A stretch of 64,000 nt of DNA from Tetramitus jugosus. Taxonomy: Eukaryota > Heterolobosea > Eutetramitea > Acrasida > Vahlkampfiidae. Under the pieces are notes generated by a model that made no database searches, was not told where the DNA came from, and saw only the letters and a program-made list of their open reading frames with translations. The stretch is from assembly GCA_937625935.1 (NCBI GenBank), contig OW569354.1, positions 62,001 through 126,000 of the forward strand, read 5' to 3'. Each line of letters begins with the position of its first letter. Position 1 is the first letter of the stretch. Below are positions 33,363-45,300 of this stretch, in pieces. Made by a program: the position numbers and the translations under genes.

Positions 33363-33401
33363 AACAGAAGCAAGTAAATGAATGAAGCTTATGTATCAGT
33401 T

Positions 33402-36020
33402 TTACTGTGTTGATGCACAATCAATACACAGATACAGATTCTTGTGTTCCTTGGTTGGAGCTGCACAGGTGCCACAGATTATGTTGGAACATTCATCACC
33501 AGAACAAATATGAGAGCAATCTCCACAGAACAGCTTCTTGCAGTATATACATTGCCTTAATTGTAGCTTCTCCTCACAGTTGGTGCAAGTAGTTCTCTTT
33601 CTAACTCTGGTACTTCTCTGAGATTGGGGCTCTTCATGATGTTCCTCTGCTTCAGAAGTTCTCTTTCTAGCTCTGGTACTTCTCTGAGATTGGAGCTCTT
33701 CTTGATGTTGCTCTACTTCAGCAGTTATTTCATCCCATCTCCATGCTATTCTGGAACTCAGTTCTGGAATGGAACCATTGATCTCAACAACATCGTGTCC
33801 TTCATCAAGATCCAAGAGCCAAACATCAGCATATATATCTGGATCATATGATCGACTACCATGAACAGTGAAGCTGGACTCATGGATCTGGTGTATCTTT
33901 CCTTTGCCGTAGTATTGACCTGCAATACGAAGTGACACAATATCATCTGCTTTGAAGTTTTGTGTGGCACCACTTGTTGTGTTACTGGTAATGCTGGTAC
34001 TGGTGCTGCTACTGTTGTTGTTACTATTGGTACTGCTAGTTCGAGAACGTTTTCTAGGAGAGTTGGTATTGTCACCATAAAGTGCTCTAGTTCTCTTCTT
34101 CTTATTCTGAGTATTGCTACTTTGTTCTATCTCCAAATCTGATGATTCATCACTGCTAGATGTGACAGTAGTAGGTCCTTTCTGCTTCTTCTTCTTCTGA
34201 GTCTGCTTACTACGTTTCTTCTGCTATTGTTATTGAGTTTAGATTCTGAGTAGGGGTTAGATATATATATATATATATATATAGGTACTTACAATCTGCT
34301 TTGGTGCATTCTTCTTCTTCTTCTTAGCTGCTTTCTCAGCGATGAGTCTTGATTTATCGAAGCTCACGGGAGTACGATTTCCAGATCTTTGATTCACAAA
34401 ACTGTAGTACTCTGGATACATCTCAAAACATTCTTCTCTCTCCTCAAAATGGTTTGTAAGCTTCACAATGAAGTTATTAAAATCTGTAGATCTGCTACAA
34501 GTTTCTCCTACAACTGCTTCGTCTATTAAATTCTTCATCAAAGTACTTCCTATATGTCTAGCTCCAATGTCACAAGCAACGTAATAATAGATGAATGATT
34601 CTGTAAAGCTAGTGCTGCTGAATACTGGAGTCTTATCAATAGTAACAATATAGTTGCTATACTTACCAGATGGTTGCTTATTTTGGCATAGTATGTGGGC
34701 ATGGTCAATAGTTGACTTTCGTGCATTAGATTCCACCAACATACTATTGGTATTTCTCGAGGACAGATTCTGAAAGTAGGTAGTAAATGTAAGCAAGATC
34801 TCGTCAGAATACAGTTGACATTGATCTTTGCTCTCAAGTAGTTCTTGAATCACAGTTATCTTGTTCATATTCTCCATCTCTTTCTTCATTGAAGTACTAT
34901 CAATTCTCTCATCACGGCTTGTGATGTTGCTTCGCGCAGTAACATTGTATAGTTCTACAAAATAGTCATTGTCATCTTCATATGATTCCTCTTCTGCATA
35001 CCAGTGGACAAGAAATCTAGCAATCTGGAAAAGCTTTAGATTGAAGTCTTCAAATTCAATACTATTGCGTTTCAAGTAAAGCTTCACTAGCCTCCACTCA
35101 AAATACATCCATCTCAAAATAGTAAGTACTGGATACTGACGAATTAGTTCCTTGAAGCTATATGTATCTGACTCTCTCAACTGTGATACTCTCTCATAGT
35201 AAGTTGCTTCTAGTCCAACTCTAATAGCAGTTTCAAATTGTTCTTCATCTCGCCAATATTTCTTGAGATCAGATTGTATTGTAGCCAATTCTGATTCTGA
35301 TCTTCTAACTTCTGGTAAAGCCAGTGGTTTAGTATATCTCATTTGTGATTTTATGTCAGGAGTCTTCTGATATGATCTGCCATGAGTGAATTTCAGCTGT
35401 TTCTGTCTCTTCTCTTGCACCCATAACTCGTGATAGGGCATCCCTTTTTTCGTCCAGTGATTCTTGCTGTACTGTGGGATTGCCTTCAAAAGTATTTTAA
35501 TATGTGGGTCTTCGAGATCTGGCAGAGCATTTCTTAATGCTGTATTCATAACTTCATGCATTCTGCGATAGTAAAATTCGTTTCTGTCTAAGTATAGTTG
35601 TTCTGCACATTGTTTAACCAATTCCTTTTTCCTCTCAGGAATAAACAGGTTCTGACGGTCCAGAAGCCTGGTACTAGTAGCTAGTGAAGCTGGAATATTG
35701 AAAGTGAAATTTGATTCAATAATAACTGAATAGGCAGGTGGTTGATCAACTTCAGATCTCTGTGGTTGTGGCTGTGCAGACTGTTGCTGTGATGATGATT
35801 GCTGTGATGATGATTGAGGTGGAGATGATTGTTGTAGTTGCTGATATCTTTGGAATTGTAAATATGTTGCAAACATCTCATTCATATTTGGTTGACCACT
35901 TTGACTGTTCTGTGGTTGTTGCTGTGATGATGATTGCTGTGAAGATGATTGATGTGCAGACTGCTGTTGAAATTGCTGGTACCATTGACAGAATTCTGCA
36001 AACTGTTGATTATTACTCAT
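33402..36020 (-). CDS. transposon accessory protein, Q-rich N-terminus and Cys-rich C-terminus, two exons
   Basis: Exons 36020-34293 and 34223-33402 join in phase 0 across a 69-nt intron: GTAAGT donor, a (TA)n tract, CTAAC-type branch motifs and an AATAG acceptor. The product is 849 residues. Residues 1-95 are Q/S-rich. A helical middle follows (PYHELWVQEKRQKQLKF, ITVIQELLESKDQC). After the splice come a basic K/R/Q segment, a Tudor/SH3-like stretch (FKADDIVSLRIAGQYYGKGK), a duplicated SQRSTRxRKRT motif, and a C-terminal zinc cluster (CTNCEEK, CIYCKKLFCGDC, CGTC, CIDC). I recognise no named family. Position suggests the counterpart of the DNA-binding protein of Spm elements; that is inference. 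Confidence 0.8.
34261..34283. repeat. (AT)n microsatellite inside the accessory-gene intron
   Basis: Twenty-three bases of uninterrupted AT alternation lie a few bases downstream of the minus-strand splice donor. The tract is part of a 69-nt intron. Confidence 0.95.
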
Positions 36021-36226
36021 GACCGTTGTTACTTTGTGATCGCAAACGACTATATTGTTAGATCAAAATATTACAAGTTTCAACTAGTCCTTATCAGTAG
36101 ATTCGTTTCATAATTATGGAGGAATCTTGAGCTAATATTACATAATATTCATTTTCTCAATCAGTTGGAAGAGACAATCTACTTTGATCCACTAACAATA
36201 ACTCAACAACAACGAACAATCAAACA

Positions 36227-38476
36227 ATGCCAAAGGTGTATGCTTGTAGAGTTGCAGGATGCAATTACTTTGTGGATTCACGTAATGGAAGATATTTGCA
36301 TGAAAGAAAGCATATGCGTTCTAACAACAATGACCACAGTGTTCACAACATTGAATCTGATGGAAATGAATCATTTGGAGGTGATGGAATGGGCTTTGAA
36401 GAACCATCATCAACACCAGTCAATCCATGTAGTCTGAGTAGATCAATAGAAACTGATTTACAAAATCAGAGAACCGAAAGGTTCTTAAAGCTTGCTATGG
36501 AGCTAGAGAGTCTACATTCAGTTCCTATTAGTGCTATAGACAAAATATTTGAAACGATACATCAAGATCAATTGCATGCCTACTCTGTACATAATGTGAA
36601 TGATAGTATCAAACGTTCTGCTCCTAATATGAGCATATTATTGAACGACAAGAAGAGAAACGAAGTGATTGCTGAGAAATTCTTCGATGGTCATCCTCAC
36701 GAAACTACATATGCTGGGGAGAAGTTGTACTATCTTCCATTGAGTGATCAACTCAGATCATTATTCAAATCTAAAAGAAATGTTGATTGGATTGATTCAT
36801 CAGTATCAAGACAATCAACAAATGGAGAATATAAAGATTTATGTGATGGATCAATTATCAAGAACTCCAACTTCTTCAATACATACAGAGACGCATTACA
36901 ATTTATAATATATATGGATGAATGTTTTTTGAAAGATAGAACTGAATACATGATGGTGTACTGTACAATTGGAAACTTTCCTACTTTTGTAAGATGTCAG
37001 CTGCATAATTTATTGCCATTGGCTGCAATACCAACTAGAATCATTCAGCGTTGTGGAGATGGAGCACTAATTCCAGTATTGCATCAATTTGTACCTTTTG
37101 CTACTCCATCTGGAGTGGATATCAAGATTTACAACAGCGCATACAGAACATTTAGAGGAGAAGTGGTTGTAGGGTTATTCGACCATAAGGCAGCTCATGA
37201 ATTGGGTGGCTTCTATTCATCCTTCAATAATATGAAACGATTCTGTAGACACTGCCTCATACACAGATCAGATATCAGATCAACAGACAGAACTCTTTTT
37301 GTGAAGAGAACTCCAGAACACCACGATTGCATTGTAGAAGCCATAGAAAATGGAATTTCAGAGAAAGGAATCAGATCCATGTTTGGAGTCAAGGGCTTTT
37401 CTGTACTGCACGAGCTACCTAACTTTCATGTGTGCCAGAAGTTACCTCCAGATCTAATGCATACAGAGTTTGAGGGAGAATTGAAGAGAGAACTCTGTCT
37501 ATTTATTGATTTTGCTATCAACACTGGGAACTGGTTCTCTCATACAGATATCAATAGATTAATTAGACACTGGAGAAATGAGCTTGATTTGAAGAAACTA
37601 GTTCCAGATGGAATATCAGATAAGTTCTGCAAGAATGTTAGCTCTAATGAACTCACTTCCAGCCAAATTTACTCTCTCTCAAGTTTGATGCCCTATTTAT
37701 GTACGGAATTGCCATGCTGGGATGAAATCTGTGACAGTGTACATTACAAATCACTCATCAAGCATTTGGAATATCTGGAAGTAGCATTGCAATGGACATT
37801 CACAGAAAATGATCTGGAGAAGTTAGATAGATTGCTGGATGAGCATGTGGCTCTATGGATTGAAGCTTATCCAAATACTTTCTGTCCAAAAGCTCACTAT
37901 AGGTTCCACTTCTCAGAGGCAATTAGATCATTTGGACCACTAGTGGGGATTTATTGCATGAGGTATGAGGCAAAGCATCAAGTAATGAAACGCTTGGTGA
38001 AGAATAGCAACAATCATAATGATGCCAAGTGCATCCTGATCAAGGTATTGAAGCATCTGGCATCAGAAGATCATGAATCTGAAGTGAATGTGAAAGACCC
38101 TACTACAATCCTACCAAGGACCATCCAATCATTACTCGCAGATTGTCAGAGATCATGCAACACCAAAGTAACAGCATACAAAGTAGTTACATACCGATCT
38201 ATGACGTATAGAATTGGTGATCTAGTTGCTACTGCAACTGGTTACGGTAGAGTTCAAATGGTCTATCAGTTTGATGACGAAACGATCTATATATTGGTAC
38301 GACACTGCGTTCAGGCTGATGCACTTCCTCATCTACCATATAATGTCATAACAGAAGGAACAATGAGTACCTATATCCCATTTACTGATATTAGAGGAAA
38401 GTTGCATACTCTATCTATCAAAGGGCAGTCAAAATCAATTATTATTCATATATCATCTGCAATATTCGTAGAATAA
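36227..38476 (+). CDS. CACTA-superfamily transposase with N-terminal C2H2 finger
   Basis: 749 residues, no stop or frameshift. The N-terminus has one C2H2 zinc finger (CRVAGCNYFVDS...HERKHM). The core matches a transposase family seen in animals and fungi in CACTA elements. It has ALQFIIYMDECFLKD near the first catalytic acid, YCTIGNFPTFVRCQLHNL, a VVGLFDHKAAHELGGF segment with RFCRHC, then PPDLMHTEFEGEL and the signature YCMRYEAKHQVMKRL. Acidic residues in these blocks are candidates for the DDE triad; I did not assign them firmly. The start lies about 207 bp from the divergent accessory gene. Confidence 0.82.
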   Translation: MPKVYACRVAGCNYFVDSRNGRYLHERKHMRSNNNDHSVHNIESDGNESFGGDGMGFEEPSSTPVNPCSLSRSIETDLQNQRTERFLKLAMELESLHSVPISAIDKIFETIHQDQLHAYSVHNVNDSIKRSAPNMSILLNDKKRNEVIAEKFFDGHPHETTYAGEKLYYLPLSDQLRSLFKSKRNVDWIDSSVSRQSTNGEYKDLCDGSIIKNSNFFNTYRDALQFIIYMDECFLKDRTEYMMVYCTIGNFPTFVRCQLHNLLPLAAIPTRIIQRCGDGALIPVLHQFVPFATPSGVDIKIYNSAYRTFRGEVVVGLFDHKAAHELGGFYSSFNNMKRFCRHCLIHRSDIRSTDRTLFVKRTPEHHDCIVEAIENGISEKGIRSMFGVKGFSVLHELPNFHVCQKLPPDLMHTEFEGELKRELCLFIDFAINTGNWFSHTDINRLIRHWRNELDLKKLVPDGISDKFCKNVSSNELTSSQIYSLSSLMPYLCTELPCWDEICDSVHYKSLIKHLEYLEVALQWTFTENDLEKLDRLLDEHVALWIEAYPNTFCPKAHYRFHFSEAIRSFGPLVGIYCMRYEAKHQVMKRLVKNSNNHNDAKCILIKVLKHLASEDHESEVNVKDPTTILPRTIQSLLADCQRSCNTKVTAYKVVTYRSMTYRIGDLVATATGYGRVQMVYQFDDETIYILVRHCVQADALPHLPYNVITEGTMSTYIPFTDIRGKLHTLSIKGQSKSIIIHISSAIFVE

Positions 38477-38524
38477 ATCTGTGGCTTCTAGCGCAGTGCT
38501 ATGTCACAATCTAATGATATCAAG

Positions 38525-38672
38525 TGGTAATATTACCTGGTTTACATCCACAGTACTAGGTACAATTACCTGGTTCAACAATCACTCAAAACTGGTTTCA
38601 TCTGAACTAGGTAAAATACTAGGTTTACCTGGTTACTACCTGGTTTGCTCTCTAAACTAGGTAAAATACCAG
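38525..38672. repeat. right subterminal motif array
   Basis: About ten copies of TTACCTGG/CTAGGTAAAATAC/ACCAGG motifs in both orientations occur between the transposase stop and the right inverted repeat. The longest shared form, CTAGGTAAAATAC, occurs twice here, and AGGTAAAATAC also occurs in the left array. Confidence 0.75.
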
Positions 38673-38709
38673 GTTTACCTGGTTCAAACTACCTCATCTG
38701 TTAGTAGTG
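38673..38709 (-). repeat. right terminal inverted repeat of the CACTA element
   Basis: Read on the minus strand it starts CACTACTAACAGATGAGGTA; it is the partner of 33171-33207. Confidence 0.88.
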
Positions 38710-39043
38710 TCTCGTCCTTGGGCAGCGGAAACACAAGGTTTTCTTTGCCGCCTCTGCTCTGTGTTGCATTAGCTCTCATTCTCATAAAATCCAACAAGTA
38801 GCCAAACAATTGTCCGTTTCGATCGACAAAGTATCGATTGGTGAGGGGATCCTTTTCCGGTGCACCAAATGCATCTTCATTGAACATGTTGTCAAAGTAG
38901 GAGTGGGGAACGGAACGAAGAGTCTCCAGTGTGGTCGAATAATGAACACCACCAATGTCCAACAGGATACGATTGTTGGAGTTGAGTGGAAAGTGAATGA
39001 AGGGTGACAGTACATCATGATGTTCAGTGGATGAGGAAGCCAT
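38710..39043 (-). pseudogene. 5' half of the BTB gene split by the transposon
   Basis: It starts with the ATG of MASSSTEHHD and encodes the first 111 residues or so of a KCTD/T1-type BTB domain: ILLDIGGVHYSTTLETLRS, YFDNMF, RYFVDRNGQLFGYLLDFMR and VFPLPKDE. At the transposon edge the frame enters the element and stops after 8 further codons. The missing end of the domain (SLKRKILVEADFFGL) begins at 33170. Joining them at KDE/SLK gives 11 residues between LP and EAD, the spacing I recall for KCTD domains, so the two halves were one gene. Confidence 0.85.
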
Positions 39044-39302
39044 GTTTGCTTGGGATAGTCGTGTTTTTGTTGTTTTATGGGTGGGTGGAACTTTTTTATT
39101 GTTGTTTTATGGGTGTGGAACTCCTTGGGAGAAGTTCACTTCTGTAAAGTTCGACAAGTTCAAGTTGTTATTTTTGGCGAATGCTCACGAGTTGTATACA
39201 ACATAGGGAACTCATGAATTGTTTGTGCATGACTTTATTATTGAGTAAAGATACATGTCGTGTTGTTGGTCATTCAATATTCGTCAACTGTAAGAGATTT
39301 GC

Positions 39303-42300
39303 TTATTGACTCTTCTTGTCCTGAGTGTCCATGAGTTGAACAGCGAGAGAAGATAGGTTGACATACTTCTTGTATTCTTCTGTGGCACTGAATCGAGTAA
39401 ATGTATCACAGATATTCACCATGATCTCATTGTACAAGTCAAGCAAGGATTCCTCGGCTTCAGCGGCAGCAATAGTGTCCTTCTCCTTCATTATCTTTAT
39501 CTTCTTTCGACACCTGGCAGGAACGTTAATTTCATAGTCTGAACCCTGCTCAATGTACAATGAATAGATCTCGTTTATCTGTCGTGATCTCTGCTCTTTG
39601 GTCATCACCATATTGTCTGCTCTAATCTGTTCTAGATCGCTCCATAAGAGAATATTTTCTAAAGCAAACTCCTTCTTTGCATAGTTTGAAAAGACTTCAA
39701 GTCCATAGTCGTGACGTAAGAGCTGAGTCAACTTTTGTTCTGCTGTGCTCACACCAGATTTGAGGTCAGTCACATATGATTTCAGTGCCGTGTACTCTTC
39801 GAGTTGATGATGGAGTTTGAATCTGTGGACCAACCTTACTATTACTGTATATCCTCCAAAAGATATGATTCTGAGGAGTATGTACGCCACATCGAATAAA
39901 AACTCAACAATCTTGGCACCGGAATTGGCTTGTGGTGTCTTCGCGAATCTATCAGAGATTCCAACAATATAGGAGATGAGCATCACTATCAATCCTGTTA
40001 CCATAAATATTGATTCAATTCGGAACTGCAATGGATCATCAGAAGTGAAATGTGTGGCCAGAGCCTTCATTCCACCGAATGTTCTTTCCCACTCGATTGA
40101 TTTTCCTTCAATGGATTCCTTGCCTGAAGTGAGAGATCTCTTATAAACCTTTCTAGTCAAAACAATCACTAAGTCCCAAACAAATAACACGATAATCAAT
40201 GCGGCTATCGCAAAACTCATTGCAGCGAATGAAAGCGCGTTAAAGGCAGATGCAGGATTTGGCTTAATCACTGCCGTTGCCTCTAATATTGATATCAAAA
40301 CAAAGTAAACACAACTCATCACCAGTATTAATAGTGCTAATATAATGTAAACAAGTTTTGAAGACACCATCTTGAGTAATCTCAACTTTCTCTTGTCTGA
40401 TCGCTCGGTGCCCATGATTGCATACAAATTCTTCATCAACAAATATCTCATCATCTGCCAAAAGTAGATAAATAATGAAACAAGAACAATCGGATTCACA
40501 ATACTCATTATAATATAGGCTATTGAGTTCACTCCTCGATAGTCTTTGGCGCTTGAAGCACCAATGAGTAGCGCGTTACGAATAACACCATTTAGAATAC
40601 ATTCTACTATAATCGCTGTCAGACCAATGAACGGAGCAATGAATCTGGATCTAATCGGTTGTTTCTTATTCCAGACAGATACTCCAATGAGTACCAGTAC
40701 ACTCAAAACTATAAAGAGTGAATAGACGACAATGTAAGTAATATAGAGCCCATCTGACGCTTTGTTTGGTGCCTTTGCATCATAAATAACAAATGCAGAA
40801 AAGCTAGTTGTGTGATCACAATGACAGACAATCTCAGAGTCTGTCTCTTTGTACAACTTGCAACCACCAACACTCCAGGAATCTCCTGTGCTTTCATCCC
40901 AAAATTTGCATGAATATTGATGTTGTAGGGAATCATTTACAACATAATTTTGATCCTTCTTCAAAACAATTTCAATCGGACTACTCATATTCCTCAAAGG
41001 CAACTTTTGTTGGTCTGACAGCAATCGGAAACTAATAATCGAAGTTCCAATATCATTGGATGAATTAGACCAACTATATGGATTGTTTGATGGAGCAAAA
41101 TTAATCAACTCAATGGTGTACTCTTGATCTGATTCAAGTTGGTCGATTGTCGTTGGGAGTCCTACATAGCCATCAGATGTGTTGTACTTCGAATTCCTGA
41201 TATTGTCTGGCGTGTCAATCTGAATCAACAGATCAAAATTACTTGTTGATATCTCAGTTTTAGGTTCTGCAGCTAATTTATCTGTCGCAATTACGTAACC
41301 TAGTTTCTCAATGAGAGATAACATCTGGCTGGAGTCATGTTGGCTTGCACGTACTGAATGGACGTTAGAGATTGATACTGCTACTTGATTGATTTGTGTG
41401 TCATCTAATTTAATGGCTGAGTATGTCTTGTCTGATGCTAACACGACGTCCATAATTGTTCCAATAATTGATGAAGTTGTCTCTCGTATATTTGAAGTCG
41501 TACCGCTTGAAAATAAACTCAGAACATGAATATTGCTAACAGCTGCTAAGATTGATGCGGTGGAATTAGATTTGATCTCCTTCAATATCATATCTGTTGT
41601 GTTTGATATTACAGTCTCGAGTAATGCTTGTGTCATGGTTGAGCCCTTTTGACTGACAACGTTCACAGCAATGTTGATAAGTTGTTCGGAATCGATGGAG
41701 CTCCTATCATTCACCAGTAAATCAACTAGTATATTCATACTATTGTTATTGGACCTCACGGATAATGTAGTTAGAGACTCCGATTTTGATCCGTACTCGT
41801 TTTCAGCCACACACTTAACAACTACTACCTCTGAAGAATTACTTCTAGGCATCAGTGTAGTAAACGAAGAAGTTCCTAGTAGTCGAAGAGGAGTAGTATT
41901 ATTTTCGTTCACAATGTAGAAAGAGTATTGTAGCTGAGTAGAATCGGAATCATGAGCAAACGCAGAGAACATAAATGAGGTGGCAAGCTCTTGACCAGTT
42001 GTTGGAGTTGTCGTAAAGTTATCAATTTGGGGAATAGACGCAGTTCTGATTGTGATCGAGGCATACCCCTCCGAGAGATCCTGCATATTTCTAGCAGATA
42101 TCTTGATTGTATACACTGTTGAGGGTTGAAGTGTGTTCTCCTGGAGAATGAGAGGTCTTAAAACATTGTTTTTGTCCTGGTACACGGTAGATCCATTATT
42201 GTGAACAACAATCCATTCATAAATCACAGAAGAGCTGTTCACATTGACATTCATAGAGTACTTAGCCTCAACCTTTAGCTTTTTCTGATTACTAACAATA

Positions 42301-45300
42301 TCTGAGAGTCCTGTTGTTGAGATTGATACGACAGGCAAGTACTTCCAGGGCACAACTTCAATCTGAATAGAATGGGTAGTGTAACGATCAGGGTAAACAG
42401 TAGAAATCATTTTCTTAACTGAAACTGTGTAATTCCCTGGAGTTGCAGCACTAAATACAACGCCCTTAGCGAGTGGAACGAGGTTGGCAGTTGTATTCGA
42501 ACAGCTCCACACATAGGAAGCATTGACATTCGTGTATTTGGCAGCACGATAATTTAAGGTAATAGGATAGTCGAAAGGAATTCTTCGATCTCCACCATCG
42601 ATCGCTACCGCATCATACACTTTAATCACCAAATCTCTACTAAATAAGTAACTATCAAGAGCAAATGTGAGAGTCATTGTGTGATCTCCTATAGAAAGAT
42701 ATCGAGGAACGATCACATTTGTAGAATTCGCTGTACTATTGAGTTTTGTCGTTCCAAGTGTCCACTGTATGTTCAAGCTGGCCCAACAACTGGGTAGCCC
42801 CCCCACGTTTGCAAACACGGAAACGATGTTCGATGAAAACATCTCAATGATTGCTTGATCGGTGACAACTGTGAGTGCCAACTGTTTTCGAAGCACAACT
42901 GTAGAAGTAGATAAGAATGGAGTCCCAGAGTAAAAATCGCTTAACAAAAGATTCGTAGTTATCTGTTGTTCGATTCCAGCTTGCAACCAATCACGAGGAA
43001 TTGATACATTCAATGAGTGAAGAGCGAGAAGGTATTGCTTTAGGGCAAGAGTACCGAACTCTGCTGAATAATTGATCGTGAATGGAAGTGATGGGAAAGA
43101 GGTCGTAGCTACACTAAATTCCAAATTGGGTTGGCAATACTCTATCTCGACTCGCGTTGGTGCAGCAAGCTTTGGGGACAATCCACACCTCGCTTCTGAG
43201 CTGTTCACAAACTGAAGTGTCATCTTGGGATTGAGAATATCAGGGAATGATGCTCCCCAAGTCATTCTTGGCGAGTTTAACTGAACTAAGTCCGTAGAAT
43301 TGCTGCTACTGAACCACCAACCACCTTGCGTGACTCCACCTACTCCATAGATATCATTATGGTCAGCAGTAGCAAAAGCAGATCCGTTCTGTTTCTGGAA
43401 CTCATCCGGCAATCCCGTTGAGGAAATAGAATCTCCGACAATCATGGAATAATTACTGAGAGAAGAGTCCAATTTGAACAATTCATACTCGATTTTCTGC
43501 ATCGAAAGGTCATTTGCTATAAATTGAACATGTAACTTCGTGGTAGCAATATTGGTTAGGGTGTGAATATTCTCTAATCCATAGAAAAAATCGTCATAAG
43601 TGAAACCATGGAATCCATTCACATATTCCTGCCATGTCTTATCGAAAGAATAAGAAAGTGTCCTCCTTTGTATGGTCATCCCTGCAGATGAGTCAAAGTC
43701 ACAATACACGACCAGCGCATTGCATTTTGGATATATTTGATAGATTCCAGATGGGGCAGCTCCCCACTCGCTCTGAATACTGATGCAATCGGTCATTTTT
43801 AACATCTTTGCTGGTGGTAGGACATAACCCCATAGCATCGACTCATCCTGTGCTGTAGCAAGATATGGAAGATACAACATCTTTGGGTTCAAAGTACCAG
43901 ACGCTCCAACTACATATCCTACTTGTTCCTGGGTCATACTATCTATTCCCCAGTAATTTAGTTGAACATTAATGGTTCTTGAGTCTGTTTTGTTCAGTAC
44001 ACGCAATCCCCGATGATAAAAAAAGTTCCTACTAATCTGCATAGGACCAGAGATTTGTAACAGTATGTTATTTCGCTGTTCAACAAAGCTGTTGCCTCTG
44101 AACTCCATAATTGTTTCTTCACCTGAAGATAAGAGCACTAGAGGTTTATTACTCGTAGCCAATTTGGATGTAGTAAACTCGTTATTAAGTATCGATACAG
44201 TTTGTTGTGTCAAAGTCGTGCCCCCCACCTTGAAAGCGATATATTGTTCAGTGTCATTGAAGTAATTGCCTTGTATTGCTGCTGGTCCTGAAAAATAGTT
44301 AATTGACACTCCTGACGTACAGGAATCAATCGCATTGTAACGTATCTGTAATTTTGGAGAAATAATTGACTCTATCGCGGCATAGTATATGTCTATAGCT
44401 TTCCAACATGAGTGAAAGTAATTCTGACGTATCATACTCACCCCTAAGAAATTATTGATTTGAATACCACTCATTGCATTATAAAAATTATTGCCTATTA
44501 TCGATATCTCAGCGGCATTCGAAGGTGTTATAATGAGACTTGTCGAGTTGAATACATTATAATTGACGTATTGATACTCAATTTTCCCCTTAGCATAGAC
44601 TGAAGCACCAATGAACTGTGATGTCGCTAGTGTTACTTTCGAATCACTGGCATAGATATGGTACGGAGCCACAGTGGACAGAAACCAAGTATTTGATGTG
44701 ACCAACTCTGATCCCTTCCTCAACAAAATCGTTGCTGATGTTCCATTGCAATTTCCACCGTTTGGTATCACAACATTTGCTAATGACAATTTTCCCTTGA
44801 CATCAAAACCACAAAAGGAAGCATTGACCCCAGAATTAAAAAGTATTGTATCATTTGATAGACCATTCGCCGATAAGTGAGCTCCTGTTTCGACAGTAAT
44901 CGTAACCTTTGGCATAATTGTCAGTTGAGTTCCCTCCTGAATGTTGAGATTGGCCAACACAGACATATCGCTGATAATTCTGTATGAGAAATTGTTACTT
45001 AAGGTATCGCCATAGAGATCACTATCAAGAATGATGACAGGCTTTGCTCCAGTCAATTGATGAGATACCTTGGCAACAAACAAGCAAGATGTCGATAGGG
45101 GTAATTGATCTGGTCCTCCCTGAACAGATGAAGACAAAATTCGTCCAACAAGCACGATCTTGTTGTCAGATGTCACTATGGTATCTCTAATCACATCGTC
45201 TAGGGGTCCCCCAAAATATATCGTATCAACAAATTGTCTACTTGTGATCGATATGAAGGTCAGTACTACATCATAACCAGAATATCGTGAGACAATGGAA

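Larger units (their letters stand above)
33171..38709. mobile_element. CACTA (En/Spm-type) DNA transposon, 5.5 kb, apparently intact
   Basis: The element begins CACTACTA at 33171 and ends TAGTAGTG at 38709. The terminal 37 bases of each end match as an inverted repeat at 30 of 37 positions. Both ends carry arrays of AGGTAA/CCAGGTAA/CTAGGTAAAATAC motifs in both orientations, like Spm subterminal sites. Inside are two divergent genes: an 849-residue spliced accessory protein on the minus strand and a 749-residue zinc-finger transposase on the plus strand, both open throughout. Flanking triplets are GCT (left) and TCT (right), an imperfect 3-bp duplication at best. The host BTB gene continues exactly on both sides. 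Confidence 0.88.

Noticed and set aside
33172-38692. A 5-bp target-site duplication (ACTAC on the plus strand at 33172-33176 and 38688-38692) flanking a shorter element
   Set aside because: The left copy is part of the terminal CACTACTA itself, and the longer boundaries give a 30/37 inverted repeat and the CACTA hallmark. The host BTB alignment also puts the junction outside these sites.
33171-38709. The transposon acting as a spliceable intron of the BTB gene
   Set aside because: I looked for minus-strand donors and acceptors near both ends; no GT-AG pair restores the frame at KDE/SLK. A transcript could still overturn this.
38702-39043. A short stand-alone BTB protein of 119 residues
   Set aside because: Its last eight codons are transposon terminus, and the rest of the BTB fold is found on the other side of the element, so it is a truncated gene.
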